A stretch of 64,000 bases of DNA from assembly GCA_903887775.1 (NCBI GenBank), contig CAISRB010000019.1, positions 1 through 64,000 of the forward strand, in the 5' to 3' direction. Position numbers and translations under genes: made by a program. Origin of the DNA: an uncultured Bacteroidales bacterium. Lineage in GTDB: Bacteria; Bacteroidota; Bacteroidia; Bacteroidales; FEN-979. This document shows positions 8,117 through 15,783 of the stretch, piece after piece. The first letter of the stretch is position 1; each line of letters begins with the position of its first letter. A model generated the notes under the pieces. That model worked only from the letters and a program-made list of their open reading frames with translations. It did not search any database and was not told where the DNA came from.

Positions 8117-9712
8117 TTAGAAACGAGTTACATCACGTGGAATTTTCTTAAATACGATATTGTTTTTCATCATAAAATCCTTAGGCAAAAGGCAGTTGTC
8201 GGCATAAATAACATATTGCCCTGCTTTGGTTTTTATGGTGGAAAGGATGTCATAATCGAGAGTTGTGAGCGATTCTTTTTCGTAAATGAAATAGTAGGCA
8301 GTCCCTTCTTTCTTACCAAGAAAATATGGCGTGTCTTTCTTGTTATTTGTAAGTACAAATGCTTGACGCGTTTCGCTGAACCAGATGTATTCCCTGATTT
8401 TAGCGGTATCCACTTCTTCATTTAGATACTCATTATTTTCGCCAACAAACAAAGGTTTGCCTAATTCATAATAATCGAAGCTACCGCCTGTACCTTCAGT
8501 ATCTAACCATCCCTTAATCACTCTTTTTACTCTTTCTGCTGTATGGGAATTTGCATAATCTTCCATTTCAACTAAAATAAAATTGCGATTCCCATTATCT
8601 TGTTTATTCAGATTTAAAATAGCATGAGCAGTTGTGCCAGAACCAGCAAAAGAATCAAGTACTATAGAATTCCTATCACAAACAAGTTCAATTAAATTTT
8701 GAATGAGTTGAGTAGGTTTGGGAAAAGTAAATTTTGTATCAGGAATAATTGACTTCAACTCCTGTGTGCCTTGTTGTGTATATATACCTTCAATAATAGA
8801 ATACAACTTGGTACCCCTTTCAACACCCTCTTCTGATTTTAAATATTGCTTATAATTTACGGACCATTTCTCTTTCTTCTTTTCAATAACAAGTTCATTG
8901 GTATTAAGAGCTGCTTCTACTCTTTCTTTTGACCATTGCCATTGCTTTTGCGGCCATATTTCTTCATTCTGAAAAATTATAGGATAACGTAAATTTGGTC
9001 TATCATCCATACTTGTCGTTGCAAGAGGTTGAAGCCTGAAAGGACCACGTTCATTAATTTTTTCATCTTTGAATTTATAGTATTTTAAAATTGCTGGATC
9101 GTGCTTTAAAAAAAGATTAGGAACTATATTAATATTTTTGGCATAGCAATAGATATATTCATGTAGGTTAACAATGTGTTTTGATTTTGCACCACCACCA
9201 TAACTTTTTTTCCAAATTATTGTTTCAATCAAATTCTTTCTTCCAAAGATTTCTTCTAATACTAAACTCAAATAATTATATTCAAAATTGTCAATAGAAA
9301 TATAAATAATTCCATTAGGTGCTAATAAGTTGTAAAGCAGCCTCAATCTTGGATACATCATGCATAACCATTTGTCATGCCGGCTTAAATCATCACCTTC
9401 TTTACCAACAATCTGGCCCAGCCATTTATTAATTTTTGGATGGTTAACGTTATCATTATACACCCAATTTTCATTTCCTGTGTTATATGGAGGATCAATA
9501 TAAATGCATTTGATTTTGCCTTCATACTCGGGCAAAAGACTTTTAAGGGCTTCGAGATTATCCCCGTGGATAATTTTATTGCCGCTGTTTACAGAATTGT
9601 TTAACTCACCATCAGTTTCATTAAAGCCATATTTGTGCTCCAATATTTTATAAGGGACATCCCTGTGATGATTGATTACTTTTTCTTTTCCTATCCAATT
9701 GAGAGTAGGCAT
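8117..9712 (-). CDS. Type III DNA adenine methyltransferase, Mod subunit
   Basis: 531 residues, ATG start, 6 bp after the XRE stop codon end. The order of motifs is that of a beta-class N6-adenine/N4-cytosine methyltransferase. The catalytic DPPY is at 73-76 within YIDPPYNTG, and the SAM-binding FAGSGTT is at 355-361. The region between about 165 and 330 is the probable target recognition domain and should decide the methylated sequence. Immediately followed by res, which identifies the pair as type III RM. Mod methylates one strand of the recognition site and gives the complex its specificity. Confidence 0.93.
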   Translation of the reverse strand: MPTLNWIGKEKVINHHRDVPYKILEHKYGFNETDGELNNSVNSGNKIIHGDNLEALKSLLPEYEGKIKCIYIDPPYNTGNENWVYNDNVNHPKINKWLGQIVGKEGDDLSRHDKWLCMMYPRLRLLYNLLAPNGIIYISIDNFEYNYLSLVLEEIFGRKNLIETIIWKKSYGGGAKSKHIVNLHEYIYCYAKNINIVPNLFLKHDPAILKYYKFKDEKINERGPFRLQPLATTSMDDRPNLRYPIIFQNEEIWPQKQWQWSKERVEAALNTNELVIEKKKEKWSVNYKQYLKSEEGVERGTKLYSIIEGIYTQQGTQELKSIIPDTKFTFPKPTQLIQNLIELVCDRNSIVLDSFAGSGTTAHAILNLNKQDNGNRNFILVEMEDYANSHTAERVKRVIKGWLDTEGTGGSFDYYELGKPLFVGENNEYLNEEVDTAKIREYIWFSETRQAFVLTNNKKDTPYFLGKKEGTAYYFIYEKESLTTLDYDILSTIKTKAGQYVIYADNCLLPKDFMMKNNIVFKKIPRDVTRF

Positions 9713-9718
9713 ATATTA

Positions 9719-10015
9719 TCAGCTTTTCTTGTTATTGTCAATATTCTTTTCAGCCACTTTCAGGGCTTTCTTTGCTACATCTTCATTTTTCAATACATCA
9801 TATACCTTTTCACCAAGCCAAAGAGAGAGTAATTCCTCTTTGTCAACATTGAAAAATTCAGCGAGTAAGAGTACCTGTTCCCGGCGTGCCTGTCGTTCAC
9901 CCTTTTCCAGCTTACTTACAAAAGCAGTATCGGCTTTTAAGCAGGCTGCAACCTCACGTTGCCGTATTTTTCTTTTCTCACGAAGGCTTCGGATATGTTC
10001 ACTAAACTGGCTCAT
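9719..10015 (-). CDS. XRE-family transcriptional regulator (probable controller of the RM/pAgo operon)
   Basis: 98 residues when started at the ATG at 10015; the longer open frame upstream reads through the promoter and is not believable. Residues about 7-62 are a classic lambda-Cro/C1-type helix-turn-helix (REVAACLKADTAFVSKLEKG). The C-terminal third is charged and helical. It is the first gene of the operon, 3 bp short of overlapping mod, and has a promoter with an overlapping inverted repeat directly upstream, as in controller (C) proteins of restriction-modification systems. It therefore probably represses its own operon, or times expression of Res and the downstream effectors after entry into a new host. 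Confidence 0.88.
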   Translation of the reverse strand: MSQFSEHIRSLREKRKIRQREVAACLKADTAFVSKLEKGERQARREQVLLLAEFFNVDKEELLSLWLGEKVYDVLKNEDVAKKALKVAEKNIDNNKKS

Positions 10016-10031
10016 ATTGTTATGTATTGTC

Positions 10032-10048
10032 TTGTCAAACAATGACAA
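10032..10048 (-). promoter_or_regulatory. Inverted-repeat operator upstream of the XRE gene
   Basis: A perfect 6-bp inverted repeat TTGTCA-AACAA-TGACAA (17 bp overall) lies 16 bp before the XRE start codon and overlaps the end of the promoter -7 box. Size, symmetry and position suit a dimeric XRE regulator binding its own promoter. Confidence 0.7.
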
Positions 10049-10076
10049 AAATATACATAAAAATAAGAAAAACAAA
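10046..10076 (-). promoter_or_regulatory. Bacteroidota promoter of the XRE-Mod-Res-caspase-deaminase-pAgo operon
   Basis: Read on the - strand: TTTG (10073-10076), a 19-bp spacer, then TATTTTTG (10046-10053), an exact match to the Bacteroidota consensus TTTG-N19-21-TAnnTTTG. No equally good match was noticed between the operon genes, which suggests that all of them are transcribed from here. Confidence 0.75.
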
Positions 10077-10137
10077 AGAAAATTAACAACTGCAAACCAT
10101 ACAAAGTTTGCAATCTTGCAAAGTAATGAGAAAACCC

Positions 10138-12363
10138 CTAAAACTTTGAATAACACCCAAATTGAGGCTGTGAAAGATACCGGCCATTAAGTTCTTTGAG
10201 GAGATTATCTACGGAACGGATTGAGAGATTGAACTTCTTACCTAATTCGATGGCTTCTGCCCTTTTAAAATCGGGAGGTAAGGCATCAAAGAATTTGCGT
10301 TTGTTATGACCGGAACGGAAAACAGCATTCTCGTTCTGCTTTGGAAGGTTGTGAAACATCAGCAGACTATGTTGTAAGTAAAGGTCGGTAAGGTTTACTG
10401 CTGTGTCAAAATCGGTATCAGTGCAAAAAGCAGAAGTTGAAGTATCGCCATTCTCAAATTTTCGGAGTGCAGTAAAAATCATGGTCATGCGATATAAAAC
10501 CAGTCCAAGTCGTTTTACAATGCTACCAGCTTCATTACCTGCAAAAATTGTAACATCATTCAGCCAGCGGCTGCAAATACTGTTTAACGTCTGCCATTGT
10601 TGTTGTACAAGCTCTATTTTAGTTGGGTATTGCTTCAAAAAATGTATTAACTGAAATACTTGATTGGATAATGCATTGAAATGCTCGGTAAGGTTGAAAC
10701 TGCTTGCATATGGTGAAACATCACGCCACTGCTGTTCAACCTTGTAAGCATAGAAAATAAAACGGCTAAAAAGACCGTCTTCGGCTGATTCAATTAGACC
10801 CGTTACCTGGTTCGGAGTACCTGACAGTGCAACTGATAGCCGGGGTTCATTCACCTCGATATACTCATTATTGATTTTCTTTGAACTGGATATGCGTTCG
10901 TGGTGAAAAGCCTTACGGAGCATATCAGAATAACCGCCCCATTCCTGTTTCAGAACATTACCCATTGTATCGGCTTCGGTTTCGCAGATTATGCCTTCGC
11001 CCTGGTTCTGTTCGAGGTGAGAAAGGATTTTTGCATAAGATGAATTTGCCGGAATAAAAACAACCCTGAAAGGTGGTTGTTCCGGTGGTCCTTCAGCAGG
11101 TTCGTGTTTTTTCTTTGACCGTTGCCGGTTTTTGTACTCATTCAATTCAGTTTCGTATCGCTGTTGTTCTTCCTTACTCGATTTCACAAGCTGGTCGTGG
11201 TGCTTATCGGCAAGTGTCTTGGAAAATTTTAAGGCACCTTTTCCACTCGCAGCAGGAGCTATGATGAAAACAAATAGATTGGGATACACGATTTGCTGAG
11301 CATAAACGCCTTTAACACTTGGTAGACAACCGCTAAGGATAGACAAAGCACCCGTGAGAAAAACATCCCGTTCCCTGAGGTCAGTAAATGCCAAAGCCCC
11401 TGATTTTATTAGTTCAGGTAATTGGTTGTATATCTCATCGGAAATAGTTGGCGTATTTTTCAGGTAATCTTCTTCGATAGTTTGCTGCTGTTGATTTTGA
11501 GTCTTAGCACTGGTTTGCACATTTACAGACTTTGCAAAGTTTGCAAACTCGTTAAAATGGTGGTTGTAGGCACTTTTTAGCGAGGCTCTGATTTCCTGTT
11601 CCGATAAATCGAAATTGATTGAAATATAGTCGAGTACCATGTTTTCGGGAATACCTTTGCGGTTGCAGTTGCAAGCCAGCAGGTAAACAAAGTTGTTACG
11701 GTTGCCTGAATGGTATTGTTCTTTTTGCTCAGTGAATCGGATACAATCCTCAAACAATACCTGGTAATCGGGTATCTTAGTGGCTTCCTGTTTTACAGGA
11801 TCCTCATTAAAAACTGTTTGTACTTCGAATTTTAGACTTTGTGAATTTTGGTATGTGTCAGGATCATCGGAAACAAAGCAAAGACGTGTAATATCTTTAC
11901 ATTTAGGGTCACAAGGAATACCCAGTTCCTTTTCGTAATATGTTTGCACCTGTTTATATGCAATGTCATGGTATTTTGCTCCACTACTTACCTTAACAAA
12001 TACTTTGAGTCCTTTACCGCTTGGACTGCGAAAGCAGGCAACAGTAAAGGGGATTTGAGATATTGCATGAAAAGCATTATTAAGTTGTTCAGTTGTAAGT
12101 TTGTCGAAATCCAAATGAACATAACCACTATATTGGTCGAGAAAATCAGCTTTACGTCCACCTATAAAAGTTGCCGATGGAGTAAAAGCAGGAAGTTGTC
12201 GTTTGAGATGGTCGGCTCTTTCGGTATTACCGGAGGCAAACAGGGAGCGGATAGGTTCAATATCCGCCCTGTATTTGCCTTCTTTAATATCCTGGATGAT
12301 TAGGAGCAAAGCCCTGTTTTCTATCGTCTGGCTAAATCCTGAAAAGATTGTCGAACATGCCAT
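10138..12363 (-). CDS. VirE_N / DUF3987 mobile-element protein (primase-helicase-like)
   Basis: 741 residues, ATG start. The N-terminal ~180 residues match the VirE N-terminal (BT4734-like) type, with primase-polymerase-like elements GYVHLDFD (80-87) and RSPSGKGLKVFVKV (112-125). About 205-275 resembles a PriCT-type helical linker. From about 310 onward it is DUF3987, with a P-loop APAASGKG at 369-376. Such proteins are common on Bacteroidota islands and are thought to help replicate the excised element; this is family knowledge, not shown here. The stop is 123 bp upstream of the XRE start codon, so the defence operon has its own promoter. Confidence 0.82.
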   Translation of the reverse strand: MACSTIFSGFSQTIENRALLLIIQDIKEGKYRADIEPIRSLFASGNTERADHLKRQLPAFTPSATFIGGRKADFLDQYSGYVHLDFDKLTTEQLNNAFHAISQIPFTVACFRSPSGKGLKVFVKVSSGAKYHDIAYKQVQTYYEKELGIPCDPKCKDITRLCFVSDDPDTYQNSQSLKFEVQTVFNEDPVKQEATKIPDYQVLFEDCIRFTEQKEQYHSGNRNNFVYLLACNCNRKGIPENMVLDYISINFDLSEQEIRASLKSAYNHHFNEFANFAKSVNVQTSAKTQNQQQQTIEEDYLKNTPTISDEIYNQLPELIKSGALAFTDLRERDVFLTGALSILSGCLPSVKGVYAQQIVYPNLFVFIIAPAASGKGALKFSKTLADKHHDQLVKSSKEEQQRYETELNEYKNRQRSKKKHEPAEGPPEQPPFRVVFIPANSSYAKILSHLEQNQGEGIICETEADTMGNVLKQEWGGYSDMLRKAFHHERISSSKKINNEYIEVNEPRLSVALSGTPNQVTGLIESAEDGLFSRFIFYAYKVEQQWRDVSPYASSFNLTEHFNALSNQVFQLIHFLKQYPTKIELVQQQWQTLNSICSRWLNDVTIFAGNEAGSIVKRLGLVLYRMTMIFTALRKFENGDTSTSAFCTDTDFDTAVNLTDLYLQHSLLMFHNLPKQNENAVFRSGHNKRKFFDALPPDFKRAEAIELGKKFNLSIRSVDNLLKELNGRYLSQPQFGCYSKF

Positions 12364-12445
12364 ACTATCAGTATTTAGATGGTTTATTGAGCCGTACCTG
12401 AATTATTCCAAAAGGTACACGGCACTTTTTACAATCTTCCATAAA

Positions 12446-12742
12446 TTACCTCCTCCTGTTTTGAATTACGTAATCAGTGGCTTCCTGATCAATTTCATCA
12501 TTTGTATTTTGCCGGTTTCGCAGTAACCAACGTTCTAACTCCTGACGATTGAAATACAATTTTTTTCCTTGTGGGCAGAAATGTGGGATCTGCTTACGAC
12601 TGGTAAGTTTGTACAAGTGGCTTTCGCTGATGTCGAGATACTGGCAAGCCTCTGAGAAATTCAGTACATCTTTTTTGAGCAAGTTCTGCTCGTTGATGAG
12701 TTTTTTCAACTCACCCAATTCTTTCAAAATAATTTCGTCCAT
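12446..12742 (-). CDS. Helix-turn-helix (excisionase/MerR-like, HTH_17) protein
   Basis: 98 residues, ATG start. The central part (about 30-80) is a DNA-binding domain of the excisionase type: NFSEACQYLDISESHLYKLT, then a wing and YFNRQELERWLLRNR. The N-terminal 25 residues look like a short helical/coiled segment. Proteins of this size and type precede the VirE_N/DUF3987 gene on many Bacteroidota islands. It could act as a regulator of the element's replication gene or as a recombination directionality factor. Two strong palindromes lie just upstream (12771-12805). Confidence 0.8.
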   Translation of the reverse strand: MDEIILKELGELKKLINEQNLLKKDVLNFSEACQYLDISESHLYKLTSRKQIPHFCPQGKKLYFNRQELERWLLRNRQNTNDEIDQEATDYVIQNRRR

Positions 12743-12770
12743 TTGACTAAAATTTAAAAATTAGAAAATG

Positions 12771-12805
12771 GACTTTTGGCCAAAAGTCATCTTTGATTAT
12801 CAAAG
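12771..12805. promoter_or_regulatory. Two adjacent palindromes upstream of the HTH gene
   Basis: A perfect 18-bp palindrome GACTTTTGGCCAAAAGTC (12771-12788) is followed two bases later by a 15-bp palindrome CTTTGATTATCAAAG (12791-12805). They start 29 bp upstream of the HTH start codon in the 228-bp gap 12743-12970, so they fit operators for an HTH regulator. Rho-independent termination is less likely because no T-run follows on either strand. The rest of the gap holds a purine-rich GGGGCGGAGTGGAGCG stretch and nothing else recognised. Confidence 0.55.
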
Positions 12806-12970
12806 ACAAACCAAAAATACTTAAGGAAGTGCCTGATTTTAATGATACTTACAAGGGGCGGAGTGGAGCGTGGAGTGAGGAGCGGAAGTAACAAAAGAAG
12901 ATTAACCGAAAATCGGGAAACCATCGGCAAACAAAAAAGGTAAAATAATCTTCAGGTGTGTAGCGTGGAG

Positions 12971-14074
12971 TTATTGTAATTGCTTAGCTACCTTTTCAAC
13001 CAAGAATGCTGTGGCTTTTGGTTTCTTCTGCTCTTTCAACTGGACACGGTCAAAAGTTGAACCATCAGGCTTTACGAAACATTTGCAAGCAACCTCCCAT
13101 TGGTGTTGCTTCAGATCAAGTACTGATTTTTTAATATTGTGAATTAACTTGATGAAATAATGAAGTTCGCTGATGTTGCCAGTCCAGAATACCGGTTTTA
13201 GAACATGTTCACCGGTAAATACTTTTTTGAAATCTGTATAAATCGTCGATTTATCAATAAGGTTATTGCTTTTCAACGAATCGAACAAATCTTTTAAGTA
13301 CTCCGGTTGAGTGCTTACATGTTTGTATGTGAAAGAAGAGTAAGCCATACCGACCGGTTGAGGTTTATCAAGATTAGAATCTTTAATTTTTATAGGTGTA
13401 TCCTGCCTTGCTTGTAAATACTGATGAATGTGAAATGAAATGGTGCCTTGAACTGTCTTTTCGGCATCATAATCAGGAGCAATAATATTGATAATTTCAA
13501 AATCGGATAATGACTCGGTTCCGATAGAATCAGGGAAAGTAGTTTTTATTTGTTCATATAAACAGAAAAGAGAGATTTTAATTGCTTTCAGAACATAAGT
13601 GCTGAGCTTATCACTGACGTTTTTTTGAGCAACCTGTTCAATGATATATTCAAGGTTTTTAAGCAAACTAACTACCTGGTACTCTTTATCGATCGCAGTC
13701 TTTGCCTTTCTGACATTTGCGCTTATGGCTGCACGAATGCGAATATTCTCATTTTTAATCAGGTAGAAATAAAATTCTGATGCTTTATTAAAAAATGACG
13801 GTATTTCCATTAACCCAAATTCAGTTTGCACTTCTGCAAACTTTGCAAGGTTTGCAATACTTTCAGTATTTGGCAAATGGTCAATCTTTAAACTAATGGA
13901 ATAATCTTTCAATGAGTCCATCAATGCTTTAAAAAACTGTTCAGGATTGTCCTTATTTACCCTTACCTTATTGTTCAGAATGTCCCTGAACTTTGTTTCA
14001 ATTGTGTTTTCCGGTTTCCAGGGGACTAAATCACCGAAAAGGATATTGTCGTAAATGATTGGCTTTACTATCAT
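12971..14074 (-). CDS. Mobile-element protein of unknown function next to the integrase
   Basis: 367 residues, ATG start, overlapping the integrase stop by 4 bp (ATGA-type coupling), so it is probably co-translated with it. No catalytic motif, signal peptide or membrane segment was recognised. It appears mostly alpha-helical and soluble. The C-terminal part (WTGNISELHYFIKLIH, then WEVACKCF) vaguely resembles the RteC-type regulators and other integrase-linked proteins of Bacteroidota elements, but this is a weak impression and no function is assigned. Confidence 0.7.
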   Translation of the reverse strand: MIVKPIIYDNILFGDLVPWKPENTIETKFRDILNNKVRVNKDNPEQFFKALMDSLKDYSISLKIDHLPNTESIANLAKFAEVQTEFGLMEIPSFFNKASEFYFYLIKNENIRIRAAISANVRKAKTAIDKEYQVVSLLKNLEYIIEQVAQKNVSDKLSTYVLKAIKISLFCLYEQIKTTFPDSIGTESLSDFEIINIIAPDYDAEKTVQGTISFHIHQYLQARQDTPIKIKDSNLDKPQPVGMAYSSFTYKHVSTQPEYLKDLFDSLKSNNLIDKSTIYTDFKKVFTGEHVLKPVFWTGNISELHYFIKLIHNIKKSVLDLKQHQWEVACKCFVKPDGSTFDRVQLKEQKKPKATAFLVEKVAKQLQ

Positions 14075-15177
14075 AAGTCTAATTTTATCCTGTTCGCTGC
14101 ATCTCTTTTCTTCTCATCAATGATTTTTGCATAAATCTGCGTTGTTTTCAGTTCCTTGTGTCCGAGAAGTTTGGAGACTGTATAAATATCGGTACCCAAA
14201 GTTAGCTGTAAAGTGGCATAGGTATGCCGGGCGCAATGAAAACTTATTGACTTGGTTATTCCTGCTCTGAGGACCCATTGCTGCAATTTGATATTGTGCC
14301 AGGCACTATACTTTAACCCAATGAAAACTCTTTCGGCAGGGGAGGACCTGGTACCAAGAAATTCCAGTGCCTGTTCAGGGAATGGGAGCGTCTCAGCCCC
14401 TTTAGTTTTCTTCTGCCTGAATCGGATATAGTGCCCCATCTCCTTTGAATGCTGAACATCAGCCCAAGTTAGTTTTTGTACGTCGGACCAACGGAGACCG
14501 GTCATGGCAGAAAACAGAAACGCCTGTTTCAAAATCGGGATATCACATTCGGCCTTTATCAGGGCCTGGAGTTCATCAAGTGTTAGAAATTCCCTCTGAG
14601 ATTCGTCGGGTTTAATTCCTTCAATTAACTCGGCCGGGTTATTGGCAATTATTCCTTCCTTGACTGCCACGCGCAAGGCTGCTCTTACCTTATTATAATA
14701 TGAGCATTGAGAGTTCTGAGCAAGGTTAGTATTTGATGGTGTCAATGCTTTTTTCTGAAGGAACTCTTTAAAATCTTCAAGCCATTTTTTATCAATCTGG
14801 GCAAAGGTGACATCGAACGTAACAAATTTTTTAAGGTGTTTCAATGTGCTGTCCCAATTGTCATGATTACCCTTGCTGGGCCGGCGTTTTTCTGTCAGGT
14901 TCTCAAAATACCTCAAAAAGCTGCCTTTCATCTTTCCCTGATCCTGGAATCCATAGATCCCGTTCTGGAGCTCAAGATGCCTTTTAGATCTGATAGATTC
15001 GGCCAGGGCGAGGTTCTTTTTGTTCTCGTCCTTTTTCTCTTTTGAAAGTTTGCCTTTTTTCGGTTCGGGTACCAGGTAAATCTGCAAGTACTCATACTGG
15101 CGCTTACCCTGGTGATAATAGTCAAGGTACAGACTGATTTTATCACCTTTCTTACGTTGGCGGAGTGTTACGGTCAT
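14071..15177 (-). CDS. Tyrosine site-specific integrase of the island
   Basis: 368 residues, ATG start. The N-terminal ~90 residues form an arm-DNA-binding domain and about 95-190 the SAM-like core-binding domain. The catalytic domain follows: first Arg in TGLRWSDVQKL, then the HxxR box HCARHTYATL, LLGHKELKTTQIYAKI with the second His, and the nucleophile Tyr in QIYAKI. All catalytic residues appear present, so it should be active. It is oriented with its 5' end toward the mnmE junction, as expected for the enzyme that inserted the island there. Confidence 0.93.
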   Translation of the reverse strand: MTVTLRQRKKGDKISLYLDYYHQGKRQYEYLQIYLVPEPKKGKLSKEKKDENKKNLALAESIRSKRHLELQNGIYGFQDQGKMKGSFLRYFENLTEKRRPSKGNHDNWDSTLKHLKKFVTFDVTFAQIDKKWLEDFKEFLQKKALTPSNTNLAQNSQCSYYNKVRAALRVAVKEGIIANNPAELIEGIKPDESQREFLTLDELQALIKAECDIPILKQAFLFSAMTGLRWSDVQKLTWADVQHSKEMGHYIRFRQKKTKGAETLPFPEQALEFLGTRSSPAERVFIGLKYSAWHNIKLQQWVLRAGITKSISFHCARHTYATLQLTLGTDIYTVSKLLGHKELKTTQIYAKIIDEKKRDAANRIKLDL

Positions 15178-15182
15178 ACATA

Positions 15183-15539
15183 TTATATAAAGAGGTTATC
15201 GATTTCTGTTCTTTTAATGATGGTGCGCCGGCCGAGCTTGCCGACCTTAAATGCACCTTTTGTAATCATTCTTTGAATGGTTCTCCGGCTTGCACCCAAC
15301 AGGGTTGCTGCTTCATCAACGCTAAGAAATTCTTTATGCTGAATGGCAGTATCAAACTTTCGTGGTTCCTGTTTTGATTGCTGCGGTTGTAAAACGGATT
15401 GAATTTTTGCTTCCCGTTTCAATTTTTTGTAATTCCTGCTGTTGCAGACGTGGTTACAATAACGAGTATAAAGGGTTTTGGCTTCAAATTCTTTTCCGCA
15501 ATACTCGCAAATTTTCTTAAAAGTAAGGTTGCTGCTCAT
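15183..15539 (-). CDS. Zinc-ribbon plus helix-turn-helix excisionase-like protein
   Basis: 118 residues, ATG start, 5 bp upstream of the integrase gene. Residues about 12-35 contain CEYCGKEF and CNHVC, a likely zinc-binding knuckle. Residues about 70-118 are an excisionase-type HTH (FLSVDEAATLLGASRRTIQRMI with a wing). It is the closest gene to the attachment site, and direct repeats lie between it and mnmE, so a role as directionality factor and/or regulator of int is inferred. Confidence 0.82.
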   Translation of the reverse strand: MSSNLTFKKICEYCGKEFEAKTLYTRYCNHVCNSRNYKKLKREAKIQSVLQPQQSKQEPRKFDTAIQHKEFLSVDEAATLLGASRRTIQRMITKGAFKVGKLGRRTIIKRTEIDNLFI

Positions 15540-15541
15540 AA

Positions 15542-15700
15542 TGTCTTTCTATGACTTTTTGTAGCTGTAAATGACTCTATGTGTCTTTAGGTGACTTAAG
15601 CTGACATCATCTCGCCAATTTGTTGCCGGGCAACAAGGGCAACAATGTTGGGCAACGATATGGCAACAAATATACGAAAAAAAGGAGGGTTTGGCAACAA
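15542..15700. repeat. Repeat cluster at the island end: probable integrase/excisionase arm sites
   Basis: Five direct copies of GGCAAC, mostly GGCAACAA, start at 15629, 15638, 15651, 15662 and 15693. One inverted copy (TTGTTGCC, 15620-15627) forms a hairpin with the first. Beside them lies a 16-bp direct repeat (TGTCTTTCTATGACTT at 15542-15557, TGTCTTTAGGTGACTT at 15582-15597, 40 bp apart). The cluster fills the gap between the excisionase-like gene and mnmE. Short direct repeats flanking the core are the usual arm-type sites of tyrosine integrases. A -7-like box TATATTTG (15667-15674, - strand) could drive the HTH-int genes. Confidence 0.7.
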
Positions 15701-15765
15701 ATAAAGGAAAATAAATTCACATATTATTAACAAAAACAGGCAGTTAGAAAATAAAGGAAGGATAA

Positions 15766-15783
15766 TTACTTTCCGATGCAAAA
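15766..15783 (-). other. Probable attachment core in the mnmE 3' end
   Basis: On the - strand the last six codons of mnmE read TTTTGCATCGGAAAGTAA (Phe-Cys-Ile-Gly-Lys-stop). This is the position of the 18-bp core used by SGI1-like elements in trmE. Insertion here preserves the MnmE C-terminus, including the essential Cys. The exact crossover cannot be fixed because the other end of the island is not in the window. Confidence 0.55.

Larger units (their letters stand above)
1..15765. mobile_element. Genomic island (partial), inserted at the 3' end of mnmE
   Basis: The segment is bounded on the right by the mnmE stop codon and contains, reading inward, an excisionase-like HTH gene, a tyrosine integrase, an element-type protein of unknown function, a second HTH gene, a VirE_N/DUF3987 protein, and a defence-like operon. 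Base composition is clearly more AT-rich than the chromosome to its right. The 3' end of mnmE (trmE/thdF) is a known integration site for integrative elements such as SGI1 of Proteobacteria; use of the same site here is inferred. The left end and its copy of the attachment core lie beyond position 1. No transfer (mobilisation or conjugation) genes are visible in this part. Confidence 0.8.

Noticed and set aside
9672-10190. 172-codon open frame on the + strand across the mod/XRE junction
   Set aside because: Antisense to well-supported genes and to the operon promoter; the peptide is low-complexity and matches nothing.
15629-15700. CRISPR array made of the GGCAAC repeats
   Set aside because: Units are only 6-8 bp with irregular spacing of 9-31 bp; no cas genes are present.
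15596-15781. 61-codon - strand frame across the island junction
   Set aside because: Runs through the GGCAAC repeats and overlaps mnmE; no protein-like sequence.
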